Source: Prevotellaceae bacterium UBA1726 (GTDB lineage: Bacteria; Bacteroidota; Bacteroidia; Bacteroidales; Bacteroidaceae). Taken from it: a stretch of 38,034 bases of DNA. Location of the stretch: positions 69,058 through 107,091 of the forward strand of contig DCIM01000086.1 in the NCBI GenBank assembly GCA_002316005.1, written 5' to 3'. The notes under the pieces were generated by a model. It saw nothing but the letters and a program-made list of their open reading frames with translations, searched no databases and was not told the DNA's origin. The translations under genes were made by a program, and so were the position numbers. Each line of letters opens with the position of its first letter. The stretch's first letter is position 1. Shown here piece after piece: positions 17,479-26,566 of this stretch.

Positions 17479-17613
17479 ATGGCTGATAATTATCTGGAAT
17501 ATGCCAGAGAGAGTTACGAAAAGCGGAAAGCAGAGTGGCTCAGAAAAAAGAAACACATGCCAAAGACACGTCCGGCAACACAAATAGAGAAACCCGACGA
17601 TGAGGCTTTATAA
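17479..17613 (+). CDS. 44-residue conserved-looking small protein
   Basis: ATG lies 5 bases after the DUF4270 stop and the frame runs MADNYLEYARESYEKRKAEW to KPDDEAL. It is a highly charged, probably helical peptide with a basic middle (LRKKKH) and acidic end. Small proteins starting MADNYLE are common in Bacteroidales genomes, where they carry uninformative names. Its place before a strong terminator and the coding-like composition support it as the last gene of the operon. No function can be assigned. Confidence 0.65.
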   Translation: MADNYLEYARESYEKRKAEWLRKKKHMPKTRPATQIEKPDDEAL

Positions 17614-17629
17614 AAAAATAAATGGAAAG

Positions 17630-17663
17630 TGGACAAATTCCTTCGCGAGTTTGTCCATTTTTT
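17630..17663 (+). terminator. intrinsic terminator of the mmdA operon
   Basis: TGGACAAA (17630-17637) pairs with TTTGTCCA (17650-17657), loop of 12 bases, followed by TTTTTT. Confidence 0.85.
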
Positions 17664-17676
17664 ATTGGAATTTTCT

Positions 17677-17684
17677 TATATTTG
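17677..17684 (+). promoter_or_regulatory. -7 box TATATTTG of addA
   Basis: Matches TAnnTTTG and gives a leader of about 20 bases to ATG 17708. It sits just after the preceding operon's terminator. Confidence 0.6.
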
Positions 17685-17707
17685 TAGTGGAATAAAAACA
17701 ATAATCA

Positions 17708-20700
17708 ATGGCAAAGAAAGATTATAAAGCAATGACGGTTTATAAGGCGAGTGCTGGTTCGGGAAAGACCTTCACTCTGGCTGTCAGATTCATTGAGTTA
17801 CTCATTGAGAACCCTAATGCTTACAAACAAACTCTTGCTGTGACTTTTACAAACAAAGCAACAGAGGAGATGAAGCAGCGCATCCTTAGCCAGTTGTACG
17901 GACTCTCGAAGCAGCTTCCTGATTCGGAGGGATATATGGCGAGAATCTGTAAGGATCTCGGCAAAGACCGCGATTCTGTCAGCAGTCAAGCGAAAGAAGC
18001 ACTCACCCTGATGCTTCATGATTACAGTTTCTTCAACATTGAGACTATCGACGCGTTTTTCCAGAAGGTTCTTCGCAACCTTGCACGCGAGATGAATCTC
18101 AATGCCAATCTTCGTGTTGAATTGAACGACGCAGAGATTGAGGAGAAGGCTGTTGACAAGCTCATTGCCGATCTTAACGAGAAAGACCCCGTCCTGATGT
18201 GGATTATCGGTTATATAGATGAGAATATGGCCGAGGACAAGAGTTGGAATGTCATTGACAGTATCAAGAAGTTTGGTCGTAAGATTTTCTCTGACGACTA
18301 CAAGCAGTATGCCGACAGACTTCAAAAGAAATTTGAGGACGACCCAAAGTTCTTCAGTCGCTACCAGACAAATCTGAAAGCTGTAATCAAGGATGCAGAC
18401 GAGAAGGTCGCAGAGCTTGCAAAACGCTTTTTCGACACTATTGCTTCGTCAGGATACTCTACTGACGATTTCAAAAAGAATGCTGTCGGATTCTTCAAAA
18501 AACTTGAGAATGGCGAGTATATCAATGATAAGGCGATATGGAACAAATCTGCTCAAGATGCGGCAGAGAGCGGTAAGGGTTGGGTAACTGCAAAGATTAA
18601 ACCAGGCACCCCACTCTATCAATTTGCAGAAGAGGTATTGTGTCCTCTTATTCTTGATGCAAACCGTGTTCGCGAAAGTCTCGTCAAACCAGTCATTACA
18701 GCAAAAGCAGTAATGAAGAATCTCAATGAGCTTCGTCTGTTGAGCAAGATTAAGGGCGCTGTAAACGATATGAATGTTGAGGAGAATGTATTCTTGTTGA
18801 GCGACACTCAGAATATGCTCCATCAGATGATGATTGACAATGATGCTCCGTTTATCTTCGAGAAGATTGGTGGTCCTTTGAAGAACATCATGATTGACGA
18901 GTTTCAGGATACAAGTACTATTCAATGGAAGAATTTCCGAACTCTGTTGTTGAATTGTATCTCGAAGGTTGATTCATTGAATCTCATCGTAGGAGATGTA
19001 AAACAGAGCATCTACCGTTGGAGAAGTGGCGATTGGAAACTCCTTCATTCAGGACTTGCTTCTGATAGTCATCTTACATCGTACGGCATGGAGGATGAGA
19101 CTCTCGATGACAACTATCGTTCGGAGGGTAACATCATCCGTTTCAATAATGCGTTCTTCAAGCATGCCGCTCAAAAAGATGCAGAATTGCTGGAAAACGA
19201 CGGCAACGAGAACAGCGAAATCCTCACTCAGATATACGAGGAGAAACTGGTTCACCAGAATATTCCTGCAAGCAAAAAGAATAAGGATAATGGTCTCGTT
19301 GACATTCTATTGCTTTCCGGCAAAAGTGGTTCGGGCGAAGGTGGTGATGATTCTCCTGAGTTCAAGCAGCAAGTCATGGATGTGCTTACTCAGCAGCTCA
19401 CAGACTTGTTTACAGCCGGTGCTACCGACGATTCTATATGTATCCTTGCTCGTGGTAACGGCGAACTGGTAGAGATGGCGGAGTATCTTCAGGACAAATT
19501 CCGCGATCATTCTTTCGTTTCTGACGAAGCGTTCAAACTGGAGGCATCGTTTGCAGTGAATATCATCATTGCTGCAATTCGTGTACTTAACCATCCTAAC
19601 GACAGACTCGTAAAGGCGCAACTTGCAAAACTCTATCAGGAAAAAGTACTTGGAACACAGCTTAGTGAAGTATATTTCCGTGGTAAGGACGACATCGACA
19701 AATATCTGCCAACGGAATTTGTCAACAACAATACTATGCTGCTGACAAAACCATTGACCGACCTTGCCGAAGAATTATTCCGTATCTTTGACTTGAAGAA
19801 ACTCGAAGGCGAAGCTGCCTATATCATGGCGTTTTACGACCAACTTAGCAGTTTTGCACAGAACAACATTCCCGACCTTGAGTTGCTGCTTGACACATGG
19901 GAAGAGAGTATGCACAGAAAGACAGTTAAGGGTGGTGCATTGAGTGGTGTGCGCCTTCTTACTATTCATAAGAGTAAAGGTCTTGAGGCCGATCATGTGT
20001 TGATTCCATTCTGCGATTGGAAACTTGACATGTTCGGTAGTGACCTCTGGTGCGAAATAAAGGAAATGCCATTTGCCGAGATGCCGGTATTACCTGTAAA
20101 CTCGCGCGACATCAAGAACAGCCTCCTTAATAAGGAATATATGGACGAGCAACTTCAGATTTGCATCGACAATATGAATATGTTGTATGTGGCGTTCACT
20201 CGTGCACGCAAAAACCTTTTCGTAATTGGTAAGCGTGTAGGAGGCACATCCCACTCCACTCGTTCTGATGTCATCCAGAAGACTCTTGTTGAACTTCCAA
20301 ATGCATTAGAAGGTTCGGCATTGGATTTTGACCCGGAGGATAAAGAAGCCGACATCCATTTTGTCTATGGCAAGCTCTATGTAGAGAACAAAAAAGAAGA
20401 GGTATCTCAGAATGTGTTCCTTCAGCAACCCGTACTGCAACAGGTGAACATCAAACAGGAAGACAACAAACTGGAATTCCGTCAGAGTAATGCCAGCCGA
20501 AAGTTTGTTGAACCTGAAGATGAAGAAAACGCACAATTGCGAAACACCTCAACAGGTACAATTCTGCATAATGTACTCGCAAGAATCAGCGATGCAAGCG
20601 AGGTGGACAAAGTACTCGCTGAGTTTGTGCAGGAAGGCCGCTTGAGTGATATCGATCCTGACATGAACCGTGAGAAGATGTCGAAACTCATTCGTAGCAG

Positions 20701-21001
20701 AGTTGAGAAGAATGAGAAGCATCCTATCATAAACAGATGGTTCTCGAGCGATGTAGAGGTCTTCAACGAGTGTACTATCGTTGCAATGGAAGAAGGTTCG
20801 GGCATTATCAAAGAGTTCCGTCCCGACCGAGTTGTCAAGGATGGCGATTCCATCACCGTCATCGACTATAAGTTTGGTCGCCACAAAGAGCAATACATCA
20901 ACCAGGTGAAGCAGTACGTTTGCTTCCTCCAGAACATGGGATACAAAAATGTGAAGGGTTGCTTGTGGTATGTTTACACTAACGAAATCAAAGAAGTATG
21001 A
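17708..21001 (+). CDS. addA: AddA-like UvrD/Rep helicase-nuclease
   Basis: A 1097-residue superfamily-1 helicase with a C-terminal nuclease, the large subunit of an AddAB-type enzyme that unwinds and resects double-strand breaks for RecA. Walker A is ASAGSGKT (14-21), motif Ia AVTFTNKATEEMKQRI, motif II IDEFQDTS (D397/E398), motif III GDVKQSIYRWRSGDW, motif V TIHKSKGLEADHVLIP and motif VI YVAFTRARKNLFV. The PD-(D/E)xK nuclease near the end shows RPDRVV, then D1053-Y-K1055 in VIDYKFG and QVKQYVCFL. The stop overlaps the addB start by four bases. Its length is near the family norm. Confidence 0.93.
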   Translation: MAKKDYKAMTVYKASAGSGKTFTLAVRFIELLIENPNAYKQTLAVTFTNKATEEMKQRILSQLYGLSKQLPDSEGYMARICKDLGKDRDSVSSQAKEALTLMLHDYSFFNIETIDAFFQKVLRNLAREMNLNANLRVELNDAEIEEKAVDKLIADLNEKDPVLMWIIGYIDENMAEDKSWNVIDSIKKFGRKIFSDDYKQYADRLQKKFEDDPKFFSRYQTNLKAVIKDADEKVAELAKRFFDTIASSGYSTDDFKKNAVGFFKKLENGEYINDKAIWNKSAQDAAESGKGWVTAKIKPGTPLYQFAEEVLCPLILDANRVRESLVKPVITAKAVMKNLNELRLLSKIKGAVNDMNVEENVFLLSDTQNMLHQMMIDNDAPFIFEKIGGPLKNIMIDEFQDTSTIQWKNFRTLLLNCISKVDSLNLIVGDVKQSIYRWRSGDWKLLHSGLASDSHLTSYGMEDETLDDNYRSEGNIIRFNNAFFKHAAQKDAELLENDGNENSEILTQIYEEKLVHQNIPASKKNKDNGLVDILLLSGKSGSGEGGDDSPEFKQQVMDVLTQQLTDLFTAGATDDSICILARGNGELVEMAEYLQDKFRDHSFVSDEAFKLEASFAVNIIIAAIRVLNHPNDRLVKAQLAKLYQEKVLGTQLSEVYFRGKDDIDKYLPTEFVNNNTMLLTKPLTDLAEELFRIFDLKKLEGEAAYIMAFYDQLSSFAQNNIPDLELLLDTWEESMHRKTVKGGALSGVRLLTIHKSKGLEADHVLIPFCDWKLDMFGSDLWCEIKEMPFAEMPVLPVNSRDIKNSLLNKEYMDEQLQICIDNMNMLYVAFTRARKNLFVIGKRVGGTSHSTRSDVIQKTLVELPNALEGSALDFDPEDKEADIHFVYGKLYVENKKEEVSQNVFLQQPVLQQVNIKQEDNKLEFRQSNASRKFVEPEDEENAQLRNTSTGTILHNVLARISDASEVDKVLAEFVQEGRLSDIDPDMNREKMSKLIRSRVEKNEKHPIINRWFSSDVEVFNECTIVAMEEGSGIIKEFRPDRVVKDGDSITVIDYKFGRHKEQYINQVKQYVCFLQNMGYKNVKGCLWYVYTNEIKEV

Positions 21002-24000
21002 TGAAATCATTTTTAGAATATGTAGCCGAAGACATCATTCGTCGCTTCAGTAACGAGGGTAATGAGGGCATTGACCTTACCGATGTTGCCATTGTCTTCC
21101 CAAACAAGCGTGCTTCGCTCTTTCTCAACCAGTACCTCTACAAGGCTGCTGGCAACAAACCTGTGTGGTGCCCACGATATATCACCATCTCCGAACTGTT
21201 CCGTTCGCAATCCGACTTGACCACCGTCGACCCTATTCAGGCCGTATGCATCCTTTATGATGTGTACAAAGGCATAATGGAAAAGGACAATCCTAACTAC
21301 GAGAGAGAATCTCTTGACCGTTTCTGGAGTTGGGGACAGATGATGCTTGCCGACTTTGATGACTTGGACAAGAATATGGGTCATGCCGACCTTATATTTA
21401 ATAATGTACGCGACCTTGAGGCATTGAAGGGGGCTCCTGAGGAGTATCTCACACCAGAACAGATTGAGACATTAAAGAGTTTCTTCAATCTCGTAAGCGA
21501 TAATGAAGGTTCTGTTTTGAAACAGAACTTCGAGAAACTATGGAACAATCTCGGCAACATCTATCATGGATTGAACGACGAACTCACAAGCAGAGGTCTT
21601 GCCTACGAGGGAAGTCTCTATCGCGAGGTTGCTGAGCGTGCTGATTCTTTGAAATGGCCATACAAAAAGTACCTTTTCGTTGGATTCAACATGGCTCAGG
21701 CTTCAGAGCAGAAACTCTTCATGAGTATGAAGAAGCAGGATCTTGCCCTTTTCTATTGGGATTATGATGTCTACTACGAAGATAAAGAGGCAGGACACTT
21801 TATCCGCAAAGAACTGCTGTTGAAATTCCCAAATGAACTTGAGGACAATGAGATATTCTGCAATTTCAACAGAAAAGATAATGAAACTGGCAATATAGTA
21901 AAGAAGGATGTAACCTACTTGTCGGCTTCTACAGAAAATATCCAGGCTCGATATATCTCTGATTGGTTGACTGAAGAGGGCAAGAACCGTCTTGCTAAAG
22001 GTCAGCGTACTGCTATTGTGTTAAGCGATGAGTCGCTCTTGAAGAATGTCATTCACAACCTTCCAAAAGAAACTTCCGGCCGTGCAAACATTACTGTCGG
22101 TTTTCCTTTGTCACAGTCGCCTGTCACTTCTCTTGTCAAGAACTATCTCCTTCTTCATCGTGGGGAGTTTGACTTGCGCAATGTGAGCAATATTCTTCGT
22201 CATCCTTATGCTGATTTCCTTTCGAAAAACTCAGCAGAACTTCTCGAATACTTGCACACGAATAAGATATTCTTCCCTAAAATGGAAGATCTTTGTGGCA
22301 GAGACGAGATTCTCGATGCTGTGTTCAACCCTTACAAGGATGCCGAGAAGCCAAGCAACGAGGCATTGATGTCGGCCTTGCTGAAAATATTGCAAGTAAT
22401 CGGTCGTGAATGTGAGGCAAGACGCTTGGCAAACCTCGCTGAAGAGGACAAGGATACTGGTAGCAATGAGGCTACCTACGAGGAGCAGTTCATGCAGGAG
22501 TCAATCTTCCGCATGCATAATGTCATCAACAGAATTCACGATTTGATTAGCGAAGGTCTTGATGTGGACATCACTACCCTATCAAGGATCATCGACCAGA
22601 TTATCCAGACGACTACAATGCCTTTCCACGGCGAACCGGCTGTAAATCTGCAGATTATGGGTGTTCTCGAGACAAGAAATCTTGATTTCGACCATATCCT
22701 CCTACTGTCATGCAACGAGGGAAACCTTCCAAAGGAGGTAAGTAGTTCTTCGCTCATCCCATACATTGTCCGACAGGCTCATGGATTAACGACTGTCAAC
22801 CATAAGGTTGCCATCTACGCCTACTATTTCTACCGCCTTCTCCAGCGTTGCGACGACATTTCTATTGCCTACAACTCTTCGACAGAGGATGGGCATACCG
22901 GTCAGATGAGTCGTTTTATGCTCCAATTGATGGTTGAGAACGAGAACATGAACCTCACTCTGAAGAACCTCATTGCCAAGCAGGCACCGGAATTGGCTCA
23001 TTCGCATACGATTGAAAAGGATGAAGCAATAATGGAGGTTCTCGACAAGGTATTCTCTCTCTCGCCTTCAATCATCAACAAGTACTTGCGTTGCCCCCTG
23101 CAGTTCTATTACGACAAACTGGCAGGACTTCGTGAGAGCGATGAAGAGGATTTCATTGATAACAGAATGTTTGGTACGATTTTCCATGCTGCTGCCGAGA
23201 ATATGTACGATGACATAAAGCGTGACGGTGGAGAGATTACAAAGGAATCAATAGAACATCTTCTCAGCAAGAAGGGTGAACCTGCTGTTTACCGATATGT
23301 CGATGAGGCATTCAAAGACGAGTTCTTCAATGGCCGGGATCCTCATTATGACGGTTTGCAGACGATTAATCGTGAGGTGATAAAGCGTTTCATCATAAAT
23401 CTGCTTAAGGAGGACAAGGAACTTGCCCCATTCCGTATTGTTGGTCTTGAGCAGGATGCCTACGAGAAGATTTCGTTCAAGAAAAATGACGGAACGGTAA
23501 AGACTCTGCAGATAGGTGGTAGCATCGACCGTCTTGACTGCATCACAATCAAAGAGGGCGACACTGAGAAGCAGGTGTTGCGTGTTGTTGACTACAAGAC
23601 TGGCAGAACAGAACCAAAGGAACGCGATTCCATCGAGGAATTGTTCATGCCTAAGTATGTCGACGAGCATGCCACATATCTGCTTCAGGTTATGCTCTAC
23701 TCTTCCATTGTCAGACATCTCAAGGAAGATCGAATGGCGTATGTTCATGGCGATAAGAAAAAGATTGATGCCTTGAACACTAAGAATCTGGCTGTTCGTC
23801 CTGCTTTGCTCTATATACAGAAACCTCAGAGTGTGAAGGATCCTGTCATCAAGATTGGCAAAAAAGATAATGCCACTTCTGTTGACGATGTCCTTACCTA
23901 CGAAACAGAATTCCGTTCTTGTCTGAACAAACTTCTCGCGGAGATATTCGACCCTGAAGTTCCGTTCACCCCAACGGATAATAAAAAACGCTGCGAGAAT

Positions 24001-24030
24001 TGTAGCTACAGGAATCTCTGCAAGCGGTAG
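20998..24030 (+). CDS. addB: AddB-like helicase/nuclease subunit with iron-sulphur cysteines
   Basis: A 1010-residue partner of the upstream AddA-like protein. The N-terminal half has an inactive helicase-like fold without a clear Walker A (AIVFPNKRASLFLNQYL). The C-terminal half is a PD-(D/E)xK nuclease with D865-Y-K867 in VVDYKTG. Four cysteines match the [4Fe-4S] staple of AddB: C699 in RCPLQFYYDKL and C999, C1002, C1008 in CENCSYRNLC at the very end. The start ATG overlaps the addA stop, so the subunits are translationally coupled. Both subunits keep nuclease motifs, so dual-nuclease AddAB is favoured over a RecBCD arrangement. Confidence 0.92.
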   Translation: MMKSFLEYVAEDIIRRFSNEGNEGIDLTDVAIVFPNKRASLFLNQYLYKAAGNKPVWCPRYITISELFRSQSDLTTVDPIQAVCILYDVYKGIMEKDNPNYERESLDRFWSWGQMMLADFDDLDKNMGHADLIFNNVRDLEALKGAPEEYLTPEQIETLKSFFNLVSDNEGSVLKQNFEKLWNNLGNIYHGLNDELTSRGLAYEGSLYREVAERADSLKWPYKKYLFVGFNMAQASEQKLFMSMKKQDLALFYWDYDVYYEDKEAGHFIRKELLLKFPNELEDNEIFCNFNRKDNETGNIVKKDVTYLSASTENIQARYISDWLTEEGKNRLAKGQRTAIVLSDESLLKNVIHNLPKETSGRANITVGFPLSQSPVTSLVKNYLLLHRGEFDLRNVSNILRHPYADFLSKNSAELLEYLHTNKIFFPKMEDLCGRDEILDAVFNPYKDAEKPSNEALMSALLKILQVIGRECEARRLANLAEEDKDTGSNEATYEEQFMQESIFRMHNVINRIHDLISEGLDVDITTLSRIIDQIIQTTTMPFHGEPAVNLQIMGVLETRNLDFDHILLLSCNEGNLPKEVSSSSLIPYIVRQAHGLTTVNHKVAIYAYYFYRLLQRCDDISIAYNSSTEDGHTGQMSRFMLQLMVENENMNLTLKNLIAKQAPELAHSHTIEKDEAIMEVLDKVFSLSPSIINKYLRCPLQFYYDKLAGLRESDEEDFIDNRMFGTIFHAAAENMYDDIKRDGGEITKESIEHLLSKKGEPAVYRYVDEAFKDEFFNGRDPHYDGLQTINREVIKRFIINLLKEDKELAPFRIVGLEQDAYEKISFKKNDGTVKTLQIGGSIDRLDCITIKEGDTEKQVLRVVDYKTGRTEPKERDSIEELFMPKYVDEHATYLLQVMLYSSIVRHLKEDRMAYVHGDKKKIDALNTKNLAVRPALLYIQKPQSVKDPVIKIGKKDNATSVDDVLTYETEFRSCLNKLLAEIFDPEVPFTPTDNKKRCENCSYRNLCKR

Positions 24031-24060
24031 TAGAATAGGCAGTAAGTGTCTTAGTCTTTT

Positions 24061-24143
24061 TTTAACCGCGAATTTCGCGAATTAAACTAATTACCATACG
24101 GCGTGAGAAAAAATTCGTAAAATTCGCGAAATTCGTGGTTAAA
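24061..24143. repeat. 23-bp inverted repeat between convergent addB and the EF-G-like gene
   Basis: Arms 24061-24083 and 24121-24143 are reverse complements at 22 of 23 positions, with a 37-base loop. The right arm ends AATTCGTGGTTA, a string that recurs at 31847-31858 in front of the di-haem gene, so this belongs to a dispersed repeat. It may also act as a bidirectional transcription stop. Confidence 0.8.
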
Positions 24144-24153
24144 ATAATATTTG

Positions 24154-24189
24154 CAAAAATATACCCGAGTCGAAATGACCCGGGTATAT
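24154..24189 (-). terminator. intrinsic terminator of the EF-G-like gene
   Basis: ATATACCCG (24159-24167) pairs with CGGGTATAT (24181-24189). Read on the minus strand the hairpin is followed by TTTTT. It lies about 20 bases past the stop codon. Confidence 0.8.
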
Positions 24190-24209
24190 TATTATAATAA
24201 GGTGTAGGC

Positions 24210-26366
24210 TTATTCTTCTTCTGCCTCTGCCTCGTGCTCCTTGATGAGGTTGTTCTGAACATCTGTTGGAACAAGCTCATAGCTTGCAAACTCTGCTGAG
24301 AATGAAGCACGACCACCAGTGAGCGAACTGAGGGCTACAGAGTAGTTGCTGAGCTCCTTGAGAGGAATCTTAGCATTGAGCTTCTGATAACCTGCCTCAG
24401 AATCCATACCCATGATCATTGCACGACGACCCTGGAGATCTGACATTACATCACCCATGTAGTCTGCAGGAACGAGAACCTCGAGATCGTAGATTGGCTC
24501 GAGAATCTTTGGACCAGCATTCTTGAATGCCTCAGCAAATGCCTGACGAGCAGCGAGCATGAACGAAAGTTCATTTGAATCTACTGGGTGCATCTTACCA
24601 TCGTAAACGATGACGCGAACGTCACGAGCATAAGAACCTGTCAATGGACCACGCTCCATACGCTCCATAACACCCTTGAGGATTGCTGGCATGAATCGCA
24701 TATCAATAGCACCACCAACAACAGAGTTGAGGAATACCAACTTACCGCCCCACTCGAGGTCAACCTCTTCGCGCGACTTGATATTCATCTTGTACTCCTG
24801 ACCACCGAAGTGGAATACTGTTGGATCAGGCATACCCTCTGCATATGGCTCAACGATGAGATGTACCTCACCGAACTGACCAGCACCACCCGACTGCTTC
24901 TTATGACGATAGTCAGCACGAGCAACCTTTGTGATAGTCTCACGATAAGGGATACGTGGCTCCTCATACTTGATCTGGATCTTCTCGTTGTTCTCGAGAC
25001 GCCACTTCAATGTACGGAGGTGGAACTCACCCTGACCATGAACGATAACCTGACGCAACTCCTTCGACTGCTCAACAACCCATGTAGGATCTTCCTGACG
25101 CATCTTCTGGAGAACTGCCATCATCTTCTCTGTCTCACTCTGGTTAACAGCCTTGATAGCACGTGAGTAGCGTGCATTTGGATACTTGATATAGTCGAAA
25201 CGGTTCTCACACTCCTTAGCATTGAGAGTGTTACCAGTCTTTACATCCTTAAGCTTAACTGTACAACCGATATCGCCTGCCTTCATCTCAGCAACCTCGA
25301 TACGAGTCTGACCAGCACAGCAATACAATGTACCGATACGCTCCTTAGAACCACGGTCAGCATTTGTAAGGTCATCACCGCTCTTAACAGTTCCGCTCAT
25401 CACCTTGAAGTACTGAACTTCACCGATATGTGGCTCAACAGCTGTCTTGAAGAAGAAGAGTGATGTAGGACCGTTTGGATCTGGAGCAACTTCCTCACCA
25501 CGAGTATTGCGTACCTTTGGCATTTCGTCAACGAAAGGAACAACATTACCGAGGAACTCCATCAAACGGCGAACACCCATGTCCTTACCTGCACAAACGC
25601 AGAATACAGGGAACATTGAACGAGTCTCAAGACCAAGACGGATACCCTTACGAAGCTCGTCCTCTGTCAAAGGCTCTTCCATGAAGAACTTCTCCATCAA
25701 TGTCTCGTCGTTCTCTGCTGCTGCCTCAACGAGTGCCTGATGCAATTCCATTGCCTTATCCATTTCCTCTGCAGGGATTTCCTCGATAGTAGGAACACCA
25801 CCGTCAGGACCCCATGAGTACTTCTTCATAAGAAGAACGTCAATGAGTGAATTGAAGTTAGGACCTTCATTCAAAGGATACTGAATCTGAACAACCTTCG
25901 AACCGAAGCTCTCGCGAAGACGATCAACTGTTGTAGCATAGTCGCACTTCTCAGCATCAAGCTGGTTTACGAGGAAGATAACTGGTTTCTTGAGATTCTC
26001 AGTATAACGGAAGTGGTTCTGTGTACCAACCTCAGGACCTACCTGACCGTTAATCAGCAGAATAGCAGTATCTGTTACATGGAGTGCTGTGAGTGCCTGA
26101 CCTACGAAGTCGTCAGCACCTGGGCAGTCAATGATATTGAGCTTCTTGCCGTTGAACTCTGTGTGGAATACTGTTGAGAATACTGAGTAGCCATACTCAT
26201 GCTCTACTGGGAAATAGTCGCTGACCGTACTCTGCTGTGAAATACGACCGCGACGCTTAATGACGCCAGCTTCGAAAAGGAGAGACTCGGTAAGAGTGGT
26301 CTTACCAGATCCATCATTACCCAAAAGGGCAATGTTTTTGATTTCTTCAGTTTGATAGACTTTCAT
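24210..26366 (-). CDS. elongation factor G paralogue (EF-G2-like) with altered GTPase motifs
   Basis: A 718-residue translational-GTPase homologue with the full EF-G domain order, including domain IV (HKKQSGGAGQFGEVHLIVEP) and domain V. The G domain departs from canonical EF-G: P-loop GNDGSGKTT (16-24), switch II DCPGA (80-84), where the catalytic His is Ala84, and NQLD (134-137) instead of NKxD. The switch I Thr also appears replaced (EYGYSVFS). Bacteroides thetaiotaomicron has an EF-G2 needed in the gut that was reported to lack GTPase activity; this gene looks like that class, though orthology is inferred. It has its own promoter and terminator and a short acidic tail (EHEAEAEEE). Confidence 0.9.
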   Translation of the reverse strand: MKVYQTEEIKNIALLGNDGSGKTTLTESLLFEAGVIKRRGRISQQSTVSDYFPVEHEYGYSVFSTVFHTEFNGKKLNIIDCPGADDFVGQALTALHVTDTAILLINGQVGPEVGTQNHFRYTENLKKPVIFLVNQLDAEKCDYATTVDRLRESFGSKVVQIQYPLNEGPNFNSLIDVLLMKKYSWGPDGGVPTIEEIPAEEMDKAMELHQALVEAAAENDETLMEKFFMEEPLTEDELRKGIRLGLETRSMFPVFCVCAGKDMGVRRLMEFLGNVVPFVDEMPKVRNTRGEEVAPDPNGPTSLFFFKTAVEPHIGEVQYFKVMSGTVKSGDDLTNADRGSKERIGTLYCCAGQTRIEVAEMKAGDIGCTVKLKDVKTGNTLNAKECENRFDYIKYPNARYSRAIKAVNQSETEKMMAVLQKMRQEDPTWVVEQSKELRQVIVHGQGEFHLRTLKWRLENNEKIQIKYEEPRIPYRETITKVARADYRHKKQSGGAGQFGEVHLIVEPYAEGMPDPTVFHFGGQEYKMNIKSREEVDLEWGGKLVFLNSVVGGAIDMRFMPAILKGVMERMERGPLTGSYARDVRVIVYDGKMHPVDSNELSFMLAARQAFAEAFKNAGPKILEPIYDLEVLVPADYMGDVMSDLQGRRAMIMGMDSEAGYQKLNAKIPLKELSNYSVALSSLTGGRASFSAEFASYELVPTDVQNNLIKEHEAEAEEE

Positions 26367-26425
26367 AACTGTTTTTTCTTATTTAGGTTTATAATTATTT
26401 ATATTCGGTTATTAGTACAAAAAGC

Positions 26426-26458
26426 GGCTACTACTTGAGGCAGCTCAACTTTTCAGCC
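26426..26458 (-). promoter_or_regulatory. hairpin at the 5' end of the EF-G-like leader
   Basis: On the minus strand TTGAG-CTGC-CTCAA forms a tight hairpin, with GGCT/AGCC as a possible outer stem, followed by GCTTTTT. It could protect the mRNA 5' end or act as an attenuator. The outer stem may lie partly upstream of the transcription start. Confidence 0.35.
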
Positions 26459-26459
26459 C

Positions 26460-26491
26460 CTAAATTAAATAAAAAAGGCGAAAGAACCAAA
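26460..26491 (-). promoter_or_regulatory. probable promoter of the EF-G-like gene
   Basis: On the minus strand TTTG (26491-26488), 20 bases, then TAATTTAG (26467-26460), one mismatch from TAnnTTTG. It implies a leader of nearly 90 bases. Confidence 0.5.
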
Positions 26492-26530
26492 AGATTTTGC
26501 CAAAAACACAATAAAATTAAAAGATATTAG

Positions 26531-26538
26531 TATTTTTG
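26531..26538 (+). promoter_or_regulatory. -7 box TATTTTTG of hemW
   Basis: Matches TAnnTTTG; leader of about 25 bases to ATG 26567. No correctly spaced -33 box is evident. Confidence 0.55.
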
Positions 26539-26566
26539 CACTCGTAAAAACTCAATATCTATCAAA

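Noticed and set aside
17708..24030. Anti-phage defence locus built on a helicase and nuclease pair
   Set aside because: Motif order, iron-sulphur cysteines and overlap of the two genes fit housekeeping AddAB repair; no other defence gene is adjacent.
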